The notes: a model not told the origin generated them from the sequence alone. A DNA stretch of 64,000 nucleotides from Gnetum montanum (GCA_015680685.1 MNCI01006577.1:878105-942104); one strand, 5' to 3'. Shown: positions 39,295 through 51,720, counted from the first letter of the stretch. Translations and numbers: made by a program.

Positions 39295-42268
39295 GTGCCA
39301 CTTAATGTGCTTATGGCTAACAAACAAGAATTAAGTATGAGTACATGGGAGCATATTAGTCTACCTTTGAGCCTAAGTAGACCTCATGGTGATGTAGAAT
39401 GGTATATCGACCCTAATTGCCTAGATCTTAAGCCTAATAGTCTCGTTGACCACATAGCCTTGATAGAAAAACCTCTAGAATGGTCCATGGTGTTGAAGTT
39501 CCTATCATAATGCATGGTGGTGAGGAGAAAACCCTTAAACTAAGTGCCGCACTGGAACCTCAATAGGCTCAAGGCATCACCAAGGTTCTACAAGGCAATA
39601 TTAAGGCCTTTGCCTAGTCATATGAGGATATGCTAGGTCTAGACCCATGCTTGGTACAACATAACATCATACTAGATCCTAGCATTAGACCAATTAAGCA
39701 AAAAGTATGCAAGATTAGACCTAATTTGGCCTTGGTAGTTCATGATGAGATCTCAAAGTTCTACCAAGCTGGTTTCATTAGGGCTATTAAGCAGGCAAAA
39801 TGGATGTCCAACATAGTGGTAGTCCCTAAGAAAAATGGGAGTATCAGTATTTGCATTAATTTCTGAGACCTAAATAAAGTGATCATCAAGGATGATTTCC
39901 CTTTACCTAGTATTGATCAACTTGTTGATAATATGGCTAGACATGTCTTATTATCCTTTATGGATATGTTCTTGAGATATAACTAGATTAGGACCAACCT
40001 AGAGCACCAACTTAGCATGACCTTCATGACTTCTTAGGGTACTATTTGCTATATCATGATGCCCTTTGCCCTTAAGAATTCAAGGGAAACCTATCAACAA
40101 GTCATGACCTATATCTTCAGTGATTACATGCTAGGTTTTCTCAACAATTACATAGATAATATAGCTATTAAGTTCAAAGTGGCTAGTGACCATGCTAATG
40201 ACCTAGACCTTTTGCTTAAATGGTGCCTCAAGTACAAGCTTAGGCTCAACCCTAAGAAATGTCTCTTTGATGTTAAGACTAGTAATATTCTTGGCTTTGT
40301 AGTATCTCAAGCAAGGATTCATGTTGATCTTGATAAGGTTAAGGCCATATCAAAATTAGCAATGCCTACCAACCTTAAGAAGCTTCAGGAATTGCAAGGT
40401 AGATTACATTTTATTTGTAGGTTTATCGCTAGGCTTACGAATAAGTTACAACCCATACAACACTTACTTAAGAAAGGGATTTACTATAAGTGAATGGCTC
40501 AATGTCAAGAGGCCTTTGAAACCTTAAGAAGAGTTGGCACAACTACCAATAGTTTACCCTCCATAAGAGGAAAAAACATTTTACATCTACCTTTCCATCT
40601 CTAACATGTCCATTTCCTCTCTACACTATTAGAAATGTCATGATGAGCAAAGATGCCAGTATACTACCTTAGCCATGCATTAGTTGCCCATGAAACTTGA
40701 TACATTAAAGTGGAGAAGTATTGTCTAGCAAAATTCTTTTCCTTAAAGAAGTGAAGACACTACTTCTTCAGAAGCTAAGTTAATGTCATTTGCAAGGATA
40801 ACATGCTTAGAGACATAACAACCAACATTTATGAAAGTAACCATATAGCCCAATGGCAAGTCATAATCATAGAGTTTGACCTTCATTACATCTCTGAAGC
40901 CTCAACGAAAGGTCAAGCTATAGCCATACAACTCATAGTTTTACCTATTGATGACCAAGTAGCCATAGATCCTAAGTTCCCTAATGAGCATACTAACACC
41001 ATTAGCCAAGTGCCTAGAGGTTATGAGGTGGTCATGTACTCTGATAGAGCTTCAACTGCCCATGGAGTCAGTGTTGCTGCCATCATAACATTCCCATTTG
41101 GTGAAATATGATCCTTCACCTATTGTTTTGAGTTTCCATGTACCAATAACATAGTGGAGTACAAGGATTTGATTAGATGGATGGTGGTAGCTCATGACCT
41201 AGAAATCATATGATTAATGATCAAGGGCGATTAACAACTTATGTTCAACCAAGTAACCAAGGTCTATGCATGTAAAGTCAAACATTTACAACCTTACTAT
41301 GACCTAGGGAAGCACTTATCACAATAATTCACAAACATTAATATCCATCACATACCTCAAAATGAGAACATCATAGCTGATGCAATTGCAACATTAGTCC
41401 TCAATGTGACACCAAATGTGTTTAGTAAGTTATCCACCTTAACTATGGACCATGCTATTCCCATCATGTAGAACATTGAGGATATCTGTATGGTTGTCAT
41501 TTATACTACTCCTGCCAAGGAGTGGTATGACGACATCAAATTTTACCTTATGCATGATGAATCCTCACAAGGCCTAACTATTTCTCAAAAGGATGTTGTA
41601 CGAAAATGATCAAAGCAATATGTCATTATAAGTGATAACACTTTATGTTGACAATCCTATGATGGCATATTACTAAAGTGCTTAGGTAAAACTGAAGCTA
41701 AAATAATCCTAGAGGAGGTTCATGATCATGTTTGTGGTGGACATATAGGACCTAGAGATATGGTCACTAAGATTAGATGATTAGACTACTACTAACGCCA
41801 TATGGAAAGTGATTGCCTACAAAAGGTTAAGCAATGTAACATTTGCCAATGGTATAGCAACCTTATACATGTACCACCAACTGAGTTACATAGCTCTTAG
41901 ATCACTTGGTCATTTCAATGATGTGGGTTGGATATCATTGAACCTATAACACCTAAGTATTTCGTAGGGCATAGCTTCATCATCACTGCAACTGAATACT
42001 TTACCAAGTGGGTTGAGGCTATCCCCCTAAGGAAGACTACATTTGAACAAGTTTGTAAATTTATCTTAAATAACATTATAGTGTAAGAGAAGATGATCTA
42101 GTCTTCAAAGCCATCTATGAACATGCAAATAAGTTCTTAGCCAATTGGGAAGGGTCCTTTCTTATTACCAAAGCCTATGGTAACAAAGCATTTAGGATAG
42201 CCAACATGGATGGAAATGAGTTGGCCAATTCGATTAATCATTCCTATCTAAAGTCATATTACATGTAG
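39295..42268 (+). pseudogene. pol of the giant element: RT, RNase H, second RNase H, integrase (broken)
   Basis: Polymerase region of a Tat-type Ty3/gypsy element. RT (about 39630-40290): KQAKWMSNIVVVPKKNG, then DDFPLPSIDQLVDNMA, then MPFALKNSRETYQQVM. The catalytic YVDD box reads YIDN, losing one Asp. RNase H: about 40500-40800. Second RNase H (about 41010-41420): MYSDRASTAHGVSVAAI, then TNNIVEYKDLI, then HIPQNENIIADAIATL. Integrase zinc site (about 41715-41860): HDHVCGGH ... CNICQ. Core start: GLDIIEPITPKYF ... FTKWVEAIPL. The core stops near 42085 and jumps to the C-terminal domain (NKFLANWEGSFLITKAYGN, 42115-42268), so the second Asp and the Glu of the DDE triad are deleted. Many in-frame TAG/TGA codons occur. 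Non-functional. Confidence 0.85.
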
Positions 42269-43397
42269 TCGACAATCATCAATAAGAAAGCCTACTGAAC
42301 CATGGCTTGCCAAGGCCTTAAACTAGTGACATGACCTATTAGGGCTTAAAATTGGTGACACCATAGCCTATTGAGGCCTTCAACTAGTACCACAATTTTC
42401 TATGATCTTAAACTAGCACCACAGCATTCCAGGGCCTTAAACTGGTACAATGGCCTACCATGGCCTTACGTTGGCAACATTGGTAACCTAGGTAGCTTGG
42501 TTTTATCATTTCATATGATCTATATGCATTGTAATGTTATAACATGCTCTATTTGCTTGGTTTTCTTCTCCTTTTGGAGTTGTGTTCGTAGGATGAATCT
42601 TGGGATCATCGTAAGGATGTAATTTATTATGACAAAAAGTCACCATGAGATCTTGATATGTAAGATTTGGTGAGTTTGTCCTACTATGTTAAGAGTGCTT
42701 GTACCATTGCCCTCCCTCTGGCACCACTCCTTAAGTCCAACCTCGTAACCTAATGATAGCCTTCCTTATCCTAAGTAGCAATGTTTACCTATGTTTGCCA
42801 CTCATGCACTATAGTCAGAAGACATCTCTTCATCATGCTTCATCCTCAAGTCCACTTGAATGTAACACAACTCATTCAATGGAAAATTGCTAAGTCCATC
42901 AAGCATAAAACATCTTGCTTCAATGGTAAAACTAAGTTCGTTGGGTGTAACGCAACTCACTTAATGGGAAAGCCAAATCTAACTAGCCTTGGCAAAGAAA
43001 CCCAATGAAGGTTTCACCCCATAAGAAAAATAGGGGGAAGTAAACTATCAAGGGTCCAAATGGCCTATGAAGCCTTAAATTTCAATGGCCAAAGAAATCT
43101 TAGAGCAAAGTGATTGGATCCTCAAACACATTTGTCGAGTAACCAAAACTTCAAAACATGTCAATACCATGTTGTAACCATGATTTCAACATTTGGGATG
43201 CATTTTTAGCCTTCATTATCATTTCCCTAATGACCTTTATAATCATCTCATCATGGCATTGTCGCATCAACACAAGCACTCTTAGCATGGTTCAACACAA
43301 CTCGATCAAGCACAGAGAGAGAACATTGGTGGTGGACTTACAACGGTGTTTTGTATTCTTTGTCAGTGCTTCTAAGGTTAATCCTCCAAACACCAAT
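42269..43397. other. 3' untranslated spacer of the giant element
   Basis: 42290-42480 repeats the 'catggccttaaactagtac' theme four to five times. The remainder to the 3' LTR has no domain. Confidence 0.6.
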
Positions 43398-43410
43398 AGA
43401 GAAGAGCCAA
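43398..43410 (+). promoter_or_regulatory. probable polypurine tract
   Basis: AGAGAAGAGCCAA directly precedes TGAAACACC, the start of the right LTR. A purine-rich run here is expected for plus-strand priming. Confidence 0.5.
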
Positions 43411-45220
43411 TGAAACACCACAAAAATTGCATGTTGTAATCATTTCTCATCATATGACTTTCACCCCATAAAACTTGCAGCAAAACTTCATTGTAAATGT
43501 GAATATTGTAATCCATAAGAGTCAATCTCATATTTTTCATACTTTTGAGGATGAAAATGCCTCATAAGTGGTCAAAACCTCATTCCCCAAGTGAAAAAAG
43601 TCACCTAGTATTTATATGTGGGCTTGAGGAGTTTAAAATGCCTTTTGGGATGTTAAAAATGGATTTGATGGGTTTTATGAGGGTTATATACTTCTCTACG
43701 CTGAAAACACCTATTGGGGGGTAAATCTCACCTACCCCCAATGTGGAGGGATGGGGGCTTCCTCCTTAGCATGGAAACTTCATCCTCTAGTATGAAGACT
43801 ACATGCACAATGTTGAAACCTTTCCCTCTTAGCATGGAAGCTTTCCCCCAGCATGGAGCCTCCATCCCCAACATAGAAACTACATGGCCCCAGCATGGAA
43901 GCCACATGACCAACATTTCTACACTCCATTAACTTCAAGGTTGATCAACCACTTCAATAAGGATGGAAGAAGCCTCAGCATGGAAGATCTACCTCAAGCG
44001 TAGGTGTGCCCTCACTACTATTTATAGTAAATGAAATGGCCATGGAAGGATGGCACTTACTATATATGGTAACACCGCCACAACACCCCCCCNNNNNNNN
44101 NNNNNNNNNNNNNNNNNNNNNNNNNNNNNNNNNNNNNNNNNNNNNNNNNNNNNNNNNNNNNNNNNNNNNNNNNNNNNNNNNNNNNNNNNNNNNNNNNNNN
44201 NNNNNNNNNNNNNNNNNNNNNNNNNNNNNNNNNNNNNNNNNNNNNNNNNNNNNNNNNNNNNNNNNNNNNNNNNNNNNNNNNNNNNNNNNNNNNNNNNNNN
44301 NNNNNNNNNNNNNNNNNNNNNNNNNNNNNNNNNNNNNNNNNNNNNNNNNNNNNNNNNNNNNNNNNNNNNNNNNNNNNNNNNNNNNNNNNNNNNNNNNNNN
44401 NNNCCCCCCCAAAAAAAAACAAAATTGGACACCCATCTCACCTATACGATGCAAAAATTTGTAACAATTTGCAGCCAATTTGTCAACCAATTTGTAGCAA
44501 AAATCATGGTATAAAACCTATAAGACCAAAACCCCAACGTCATTTCAAGGTTCCACACTTTGATATTTTCAAGCATTTTGGCAATTTTGGCATCCAAGAG
44601 CTCTTGTAACCTTGTAGAAACATAGCTTCTTAGAGCATCCTAGTGTGGAACCCCTACAGCCTTATTACCCCCTTTGTTATCCCCTTGAGATTTGTGGGTT
44701 TTTAGTTTCAACACTACATTTCTAGGATCCCCAATCCCCAGTGTGGAGCAATTTTGCAACCAAATTCTTGACTCTTCTCACCTCCCATCAATGATCCAAG
44801 TTGTAAATTTGAAGTTGTAGTAAAGGAGGTTCGATAGCATCAGGAGTGGCTAAGCACCCAAATCGTGGAGCAGATCACATTAGCTTCAACAAGCTTTGAA
44901 CTCTTACCTCAGTGAACCCCCTTTTGCTCTCTCATGGGCATTTCTTGTATAGATTTCTAGAACTCATTCTTTATCATTTTTAATAAAGTTTTTAAAGTTT
45001 CATTTTGTGTGCAATTTTCATTTGATGTCCATTTTTACAAATCTATAATTTTTTCATCTTATTTTTTCAATTCCCCATTTTACATTTCATAAGTCCCTTG
45101 GCAATCTACTAGATCATCTAGGGCACCTTGAATCCCATTTTTTGGAGACCTTGGGGATTCAAGGTTGAGGTTGCTGCACCAAATCTCTTGGTTTTCCAGT
45201 GATTGATTTTTCTAGTTGCA
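43411..45220 (+). repeat. 3' LTR of the giant element (contains a gap)
   Basis: Starts TGAAACACC and ends TAGTTGCA. It aligns with 18624-20011 throughout, apart from the 311-N gap (44093-44403) and an extra A/T-rich stretch near 44990-45060 absent from the left copy. It carries the same 'agcatggaagcttt' repeats (43735-43915). Divergence between the two LTRs is obvious by eye, so the insertion is old. Confidence 0.75.
44093..44403. other. assembly gap (311 N) inside a C homopolymer
   Basis: N run bounded by C7 on both sides. Open frames that cross it are artefacts. Confidence 0.99.
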
Positions 45221-46775
45221 AAATTATCATTACATAATAAATAACAAATTGAAACTTGAATTGACATTAAAATTTTATTATATTAGTGGACCTTTGAATT
45301 TATTAGACAATAGAATCATACATGCTATGAGTTTTTTATATATATGCAATAAGTTTTGAAAACATCATTAAGAAAATTACCATATGTTTTTAATAACATT
45401 TGAAACAATCAACCAAATTTGCAATTATAATATCTTATTTATGTTTAATGTGCTTTAATGCAAGATATTGTAGAGAAATGTGTTGTTCATATTCAATGTT
45501 ATTTGTATTACACAATTAGCATATTTGTTCTTCACAAGGAATTTTGAGCCATATACCTATTTTAACTCTTAGATTATGAGATCCTATTTGTGTTTTGCTA
45601 ACTATGCAATGTAAATGATAAGTAATAGTAGCAAATAAATAGCTTTTCTTAGACTTAGAATTAAGGCCTTACCTCATACTTTTTAATAAAAATGTTTTTT
45701 CTTCTTCTTCTACATTTTTTTAAAGTTTTTGAATTATTGATTGTTTTACTATTCCAAATTGCAAACTTGGTTATGATCAAAATAGAGAATATACCATTGA
45801 ATTTTTCATTCATGTATGGGTAATATTTTATTACAATTTTGTAAACCCAAGGGTCATCTATGAGATAACTTAACTGAACATGTCTTTTATATAATTTCCT
45901 AGAATTAATACTAATAGGTGGAATAGCTCATACAAAGACTATTTAGAGATTTACTACTTTCTTATAAATAAATTTGTTCCACAACATTCTAATAATACAT
46001 GTTGCTCATCTTATACCACTTACAATAAACACAATCAACATATTTTATCTTCATGTTGCTCATTGTTCCATCTTTTAGTTTTAACTTGAAGATGATGTGA
46101 TTCTATTCTTACTTAGCTAATTACTGCTCTCATACATATTAGAATTATTACATGTAGATGTTATGTTTCATCATGTCCACTACCTCTAATATTTTGTTAA
46201 CAAAATTAAAGGTTTTTTTTTTTGTATTTTTGCCTCATTTTAACATCTATCTAAAACTTACTTTCTCTATAATAAGTTTCTTCTAAGCTTATTCTAAATT
46301 TGGTATTTCATTAATATTATCAATACTTTATTTTCATAGCCATAGTTGTCCTTCATGAAATCACCCTTATTGCTAAGATTTTTGGTTAATCTCTCCTGAG
46401 ATCTTATTGCTATTTTTATTACTTAAGTAGAAAGTTAATAACTAATACATTGCTTTAGCTTCTAATGGTAACAAATTAGTTTTTTTTTTAAAGTATGGTA
46501 TATGGAACTTGATTTTTCACCTTGAATTCATCCAATGAGAACTTTTTAAAAACTTTTTCAATATTTTCCATGATTCTTGATCAAGACCATGGACCTACAC
46601 CACACTAGACATGACCACCAACTAACCACTTAGATCATGTTGCTAGTTGTGAAACATTAAAGAATTTTTAATTTTTTATCAAATTGACTTGCCCAAGATT
46701 TTAATCACTTAAGATTTAAACATATAACTTATCACTTAATAAATGAAAATTTTAAGGTTTATTTATTGGGGGATG
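45221..46775. other. AT-rich non-coding flank
   Basis: Very AT-rich. No domain, RNA gene or repeat was recognised. Confidence 0.5.
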
Positions 46776-47794
46776 TGTTAGAACCCAAAATAATTTTTTA
46801 AATAAAATTTACCCCTAAGACATATAGTCAAATTAAAACTTTATAACTCAGTATTGTTCATAGAATTGAATCCATAAAATGGTGATGAACAATTAATAAG
46901 TAGGTTGTAACATTGTACCTACAATATCGTAGTAGTTGCATTATGCTATGTTTTCATATGATATTACATATGCAATGAATGTGGGATAGGTAAAGTTTAT
47001 GAATACTGCCCACCTATCACATTAAAGGCATAGTTTAGTCATTAGTGTAGCAAAGCTCTTGCAATTTGAAACCATAGAAGTCAAAATTAGTTAGCAAGTG
47101 CCTACAACATGAATTTGAGTTACTTGACGAAGTCTTTGTTGAATGATCTTGTACCTCAACAAAATTTCATGAGAATAATAAGATCAAAATTAATTCACTT
47201 TCATTACAACACTTTGACTTAGTTTAATATTTTTTCATAATTATAATTTATTTTTATTGTTGTTGCATTTTATGGACTTAGTTAATATTTTAACTTCAAA
47301 TGTACATTAATCATGCAAAATAAGTACAACCAACTTCGAACATAAACACATTACTATTTGGAAATCCCAACAGTGTTATCACTTGGTATGCTCACTAGTG
47401 CACAATTAGTAACTCAACAACAATATTATGAGTTCAAGATGTGTGCTATAAGTTGAGAATGACCACACATCATTTAGGTTAGATTAGGTTATATTTTCTT
47501 ATTATTATATTAATTAATAAATCTTATTTATTTTAATGATATTTTAATTATGATCATTACAACATCAAGATCATATATCTTAATTATACTTAAGTATATG
47601 CACTAAGGTCCACATGAGTATAACTAGGAAGATAGTGACCTATGATTACACTTAAAATTAACTAAATATTCTGCTAGTTCAATCCAGAGATTACAATCAG
47701 GTCACACATGAATGCTTGTGATTTATATTTCATTTGCAAAATACATGGGAGAACTTTAAGATATTTAATTCCATTTAAAAAGGAAAAATCAAAG
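46776..47794 (+). mobile_element. old LTR, related to the nested-element LTR
   Basis: Starts TGTTAGAACCC after a polypurine-like TTATTGGGGGATG. The stretch 47140-47770 parallels the nested-element LTR in order: polyadenylation-type region, 'cattacaacac..tgacttagttta', 'gttaatatttta', the 'cacattactatttggaaatcccaacagtg' region, 'ccacatgagta..gaagatagtg' and 'gtcacacatgaatgcttgtg'. It is much more diverged than the pair at 28-34 kb. Coding parts are missing on both sides, so it is a solo or remnant LTR. Confidence 0.55.
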
Positions 47795-47815
47795 TATTGT
47801 ATCATTAGAGCATGG
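47795..47815 (+). promoter_or_regulatory. possible tRNA-iMet primer-binding site
   Basis: TATTGTATCATTAGAGCATGG resembles the common plant TGGTATCAGAGCATGG site with a two-base insertion. It follows the end of the old LTR. Confidence 0.4.
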
Positions 47816-49799
47816 AGGAAATGCTCAATCATGATGACAAGTCATTAATGTGGACTTGTTCAAGGATGAACAAAAGCTAAGAAGGATACTAATAAGACAT
47901 GAAATAAAATCATTTTGTAATAAAGATGATATTGCTTTATAATAAATAATGTAATTATTATAGTAAGATTTGAAAAAAATACATTATAATAATGGACATG
48001 TTGCTTGAGGTAAAATTTAGGGATTTTACCTAAGGAATTTTATACCCAGAAATTAAAGTTCATATGAACATGAAGTTGCGAAGGCAGTAAAGGAAAGTAA
48101 CTAGTGCCATGTAAAGTAGGATAGGAAGGCGACTAACCATCCCTTCAAATGGGGTACAAGCCTAACTATGGTGGTAGTGTTGGATTACCTCTACGGGATA
48201 GATGCTAAAGGAATATAATATCAAGAAACCCTCAAAGCATGACCCATATACATTAATTCCCTATTAATAAAGTTCCTTTTCATTTCTTTCTACATTTTCT
48301 TTATCACATTCACCATGCATAATGCTAAATTTGCATGTATTTGATGTTGCCATCACATCCAAGAATAAGGTTTCATATATTCCATGTCTATGCAGTTAAA
48401 ATTCATAATTTTTTATTAAAGAAATGTTAGAAAAATAAAATTCTAAGTAACAAATCTCATAAAAAAAGAGGACAAAATTCACATGAACAAAGGGTCATGC
48501 CTCTTTTCCTTACTATATGTAGAGGTCATGAGCCTCCATGTAAAAATAAAGAATTTGGAATAATGAAGAGTGAGCAACCATGATTTCTATCATTTTACTC
48601 TTTTTCCTTTCTCACTCCACTATCAATCCATATGATATTCTCCATTGTTAATCAATGAAGCTTTCAAGCAAGTGCTCAAGAATCTTCCATTATCAAGCTC
48701 CCTCCATTGCATTTCAAAGCCAACTATTCTCAAAAATCTCTCACAACTCTCATGATTATCTTACAATTTCAAAGTTTCAATATCATAATCCTCAATCTCT
48801 TATAATATCCTCGATCTCACAACTCTTACAGTACTCAAAAAATGTCCAAAGATCATTAAGAATAAAGGAAGGCATGTCTTTCATGAAGAAGGAGAAGACA
48901 GTTGCCATTTGATCTCACTTAAATTCATTTTATTGATGCTTTAATCATCATTTTATTTTAAGTTCATTGTATATTAATAAATCTATGATATTTCTCATTT
49001 ATTTCAAATTTGTAAAAGTACTTTAAATTAGATCTTTGATCTATTAATGTCATTCTAAGAATTTCATGAGTTTCTCATTGTTGAAAATCAAGTTTATCTA
49101 TAATTTTATTCATTTTGTCTCAAATCTGCAAAATTTCCATCAAATTCCATTCGATCTATGTTCTCCAGCTCTTAATTTGCAAATTCATATCAAATTCAAA
49201 GCCAAATGGATTTAAATTCATCCCAATTGATCATTTTAAAAAACTAAAGCTCTGCTAACCAATTTGCATTGCTTGTAACATCTTCAAGTCATATGCTTAG
49301 AAACTTCCTAAGGCTTTCTAGTAACAAGAGATGTAGAAATAACTAAGTTGATTTTCATTGATGCAACAAGGATTGATATCATATCGACCGTCATTGATTT
49401 TAGCTGCGTTTGATGATAAAGAAAAATTCAAAAGAAATAGATATATCTCAATAATTACTTATTTTGACAATGTCTAGCAATATGCTAGAAGCTTTACCAA
49501 AAAAAAAAATCTTTCATGCTTTCGCTTACCTTTGACATTCTATGTTATGCATTCTTTAGCAAGGAGCAATAAGGAGCGGTCCCATGCTCTAATGTACTGT
49601 ATTCTCTTTTAACCTTAATTTATTGTAATGCAATGTTTGTTTGTTAAATGATTTTGTCTTCTCTCATACTCCAACCATCTGTAAAGCCTAAAGCATGGCA
49701 AAATGATAATGGTACCATATGCTATTTCTGATTTGTCTATGTGCNAAAATCCATAGGAAGAAATGGTAATAAACCTATGTAAAAATTGGATTTAAATAT
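47816..49799. other. AT-rich non-coding stretch
   Basis: No recognisable gene. A pyrimidine-rich patch at 48570-48850 opens a short frame with no known domain. A single N at 49745 lies just before the LINE remnant. Confidence 0.5.
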
Positions 49800-50900
49800 G
49801 TAAAATTATTGTCACTCATTTGGTCTTCAAGTGAATGTGGATAAAACCAAAATAATGACCTAGGGTACAAGAAATACTTGTTATAACTCCCATTTTAGAG
49901 GTATCAATATGTAATTAGTAGATTCTTTTAAATATCTTAGTCTCAATTATATGAATAATTACATATACAGGAAGTGCATTAAATAAAAAATAACTGGAGG
50001 TTTTTAAGCTCTGTATGTTTTCAAAAAGAAGCACAAGGATTTAAGACTTTGGGCTTGGAAGGTTAGAAAACAAATTTTTCATACTATCATCTATCCTATT
50101 GCATTATGTGGATATGTTGTTTGGGGACCTAGACTTAGTGTTAAATTTTGAAAAGATATTTAAAGAGTGCAAAAAACTTTTCTTCTTGATGAGTTAAAGG
50201 TGAAGATGTAAACATTTTATTCAATGTTATTATGTAAATATAATTATTTATCTTTAGAAGTAAAAGCCTTGTACCAATTTATTATATCCACTCATAGCTT
50301 ACATATTTCAAGGAAAACTAAACTCTCTAAAGCATTTTTTAAGGATTCACGAGATAGTGGTTGGTATTTTTTTAAGGATTGAAATGGCTGAGAAAATGGA
50401 ATATATCTTGGGAGGATCTGCAACAAAATAGTAAGAATATTCACCAACTAGTTAAGTAAAAGGTTTTAACATAGATGTGGTCAAATGTAGAAGGCAAGAG
50501 ACAATTTTATTTACATTATATTAAATCTAATAAACTAGATGCAAAAACTCACCATCTCTTAGTTGCTATTCCAATCAAGTATTGGAATGCTATTAGCAAA
50601 CTACACTTAAGTTCTCATCATCTTGGAATTAAAAGTGAAAGATGGACTCAACTTTCCCAAAAGGAGCACATTTGAGCCCTTGAGGATGAGTTATATGTAT
50701 TTTTTTAATTATGTTGTGACTACCCATTTGATACATTGTTATAATGTTACAATAAAAAACTTGTATGATTTGTTTTTTCTGCTCCCATTAGTGCTTGGTC
50801 AATTTTTTGAGTTTATCTTTATTTTTCATAAAAATGTAATATCTATTCAATAGATCCTATGGGTCTTGTGATGTACTAAAGCTTCAATTTCAATTTCATT
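49800..50900 (+). mobile_element. LINE (non-LTR retrotransposon) 3' end, decayed
   Basis: Translated fragments match the C-terminal part of plant LINE ORF2 after the RT fingers. In order: LGLQVNVDKTKIM (49810), SFKYLSLNYMNNYIYRKCI, then IIYPIALCGYVVWGPRLS (the family's conserved ...ALxYGxxVWGPxLS block, about 50090-50135). The terminal block ISKLHLSSHHLGIKSERWT then leads to the EDELYVFF segment (50590-50710). The usual Cys residues of the terminal zinc-binding motif are not evident. Stops and frameshifts are frequent. The 5' part, including the endonuclease and catalytic RT, is absent or unrecognisable, as is common for 5'-truncated LINE copies. Confidence 0.75.
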
Positions 50901-51269
50901 AAAAGAAAATTTATGTCTACAATGTTATGTGTTACATTTTCTTTCTTTTTTTCAATTATAAAATTTAGAGTAGGATTTCAATATAGAATTTTAATTTTCT
51001 ACCTTATCATTAAATAAGCAATAAATAAGATATCAAAAATTGAAAATTAATCCAAAATATATGATGATATACCATATATCCAATTTTGCAAGTGAATGGT
51101 GGTTCCTAGATTTGAGTTCTTAGGGAAGAGAAGGCTACATACAATTTGGTATATCATCATATACGCTTGTTTGTATTGATCCAATTTTGTCATGTATATA
51201 CTTTTTGGCAGCAAATGAATAACAACTATGTATATATTCTATCAATGATTTAAAGGTTTTTAAAAAATG
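50901..51269. other. AT-rich spacer
   Basis: Nothing recognisable. 'tatatgatgatataccatat' near 51058 and 'tggtatatcatcatata' near 51150 form an inverted pair about 90 bp apart. Confidence 0.45.
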
Positions 51270-51720
51270 ATTTGAAATTGGTGAACCGTGAAATCAGAAA
51301 CAGCATTGGAAAAACAGAGATGAGAAAGAGAGAACGGAAATATTTTGTGAAGAATACGATTGCACTAAGTTATTAGAAAAAGGACAACAGCAAGTATCCA
51401 ATAAAAGAAACTAAAAGAAAGAAAAATAAAATTTTTGTTAACGAGCGTACAGTTTTGTTGAAATGATCCCAAAAATTTTGATTGAGATAACAAATGATTG
51501 GAATTGAACCAGATCCTTACTCTTTTAATTAAGTCTGGCCTGCTACTATGTCACCAGTTCTGAAATAAATCAAATCATGTTTTAAATAAACTTTTATAAT
51601 TAAAAAAGGGTCCAATTATTTTTAGAAAAAGATGAGGCCTCAATGTTTACAGGGCACCGATTGGGTCATTGGTAACTGAATGAACACAGGAGTTCATGTG
51701 AGGTGGGAAGCACTTACAGA
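51270..51720 (+). repeat. left copy of a direct repeat flanking the CRK gene
   Basis: Shares an ordered series of phrases with 56540-57050: 'gattgcactaagtta', 'agaaaaagga..aaca', 'acagttttgtt', 'attggaattgaac', 'tgtcaccagtt', 'aaaaaggggtcc', 'ggtgggaagcacttac'. The two copies are about 5.3 kb apart in the same orientation with the CRK gene between them. Confidence 0.75.
51495..51560 (-). repeat. tRNA-like segment (SINE head or tRNA fossil), left copy
   Basis: On the minus strand, CTGGTGACATAGTAG resembles a polymerase III A box. GGTTCAATTCC, about 40 bases further on, matches the B box consensus. A cloverleaf acceptor stem is not evident, so it is not a working tRNA. The same arrangement is present at 56780-56835. 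Confidence 0.5.

Larger units (their letters stand above)
18624..45220 (+). mobile_element. giant Tat-lineage-like Ty3/gypsy LTR retrotransposon, decayed and nested
   Basis: Two long, related terminal sequences (18624-20011 and 43411-45220) bracket about 23 kb. Inside, on the plus strand, are gag (about 20148-21900), protease (about 22590-23330), and then after about 16 kb RT, RNase H, a second RNase H and integrase (about 39540-42268). A second RNase H between RNase H and integrase is the known hallmark of the Tat/Ogre/Retand lineage, whose members are often very large. All frames are broken. The 16-kb interior insert holds an opposite-strand spliced gene, a nested LTR element and a periodic array. 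Removing the 6.0-kb nested element leaves about 20.6 kb. No convincing target-site duplication is seen (left flank ttaac, right flank aaatt), so the outer limits are approximate. Confidence 0.75.

Noticed and set aside
43975-44514. Five overlapping open frames across 44093-44403
   Set aside because: They exist only because the N run is read as open.
18619-45225. Target-site duplication for the giant element
   Set aside because: The flanks ttaac and aaatt do not match; old age or misplaced ends are equally likely.
51495-51560. A functional tRNA gene
   Set aside because: A and B boxes are present but no acceptor stem or full cloverleaf can be drawn.
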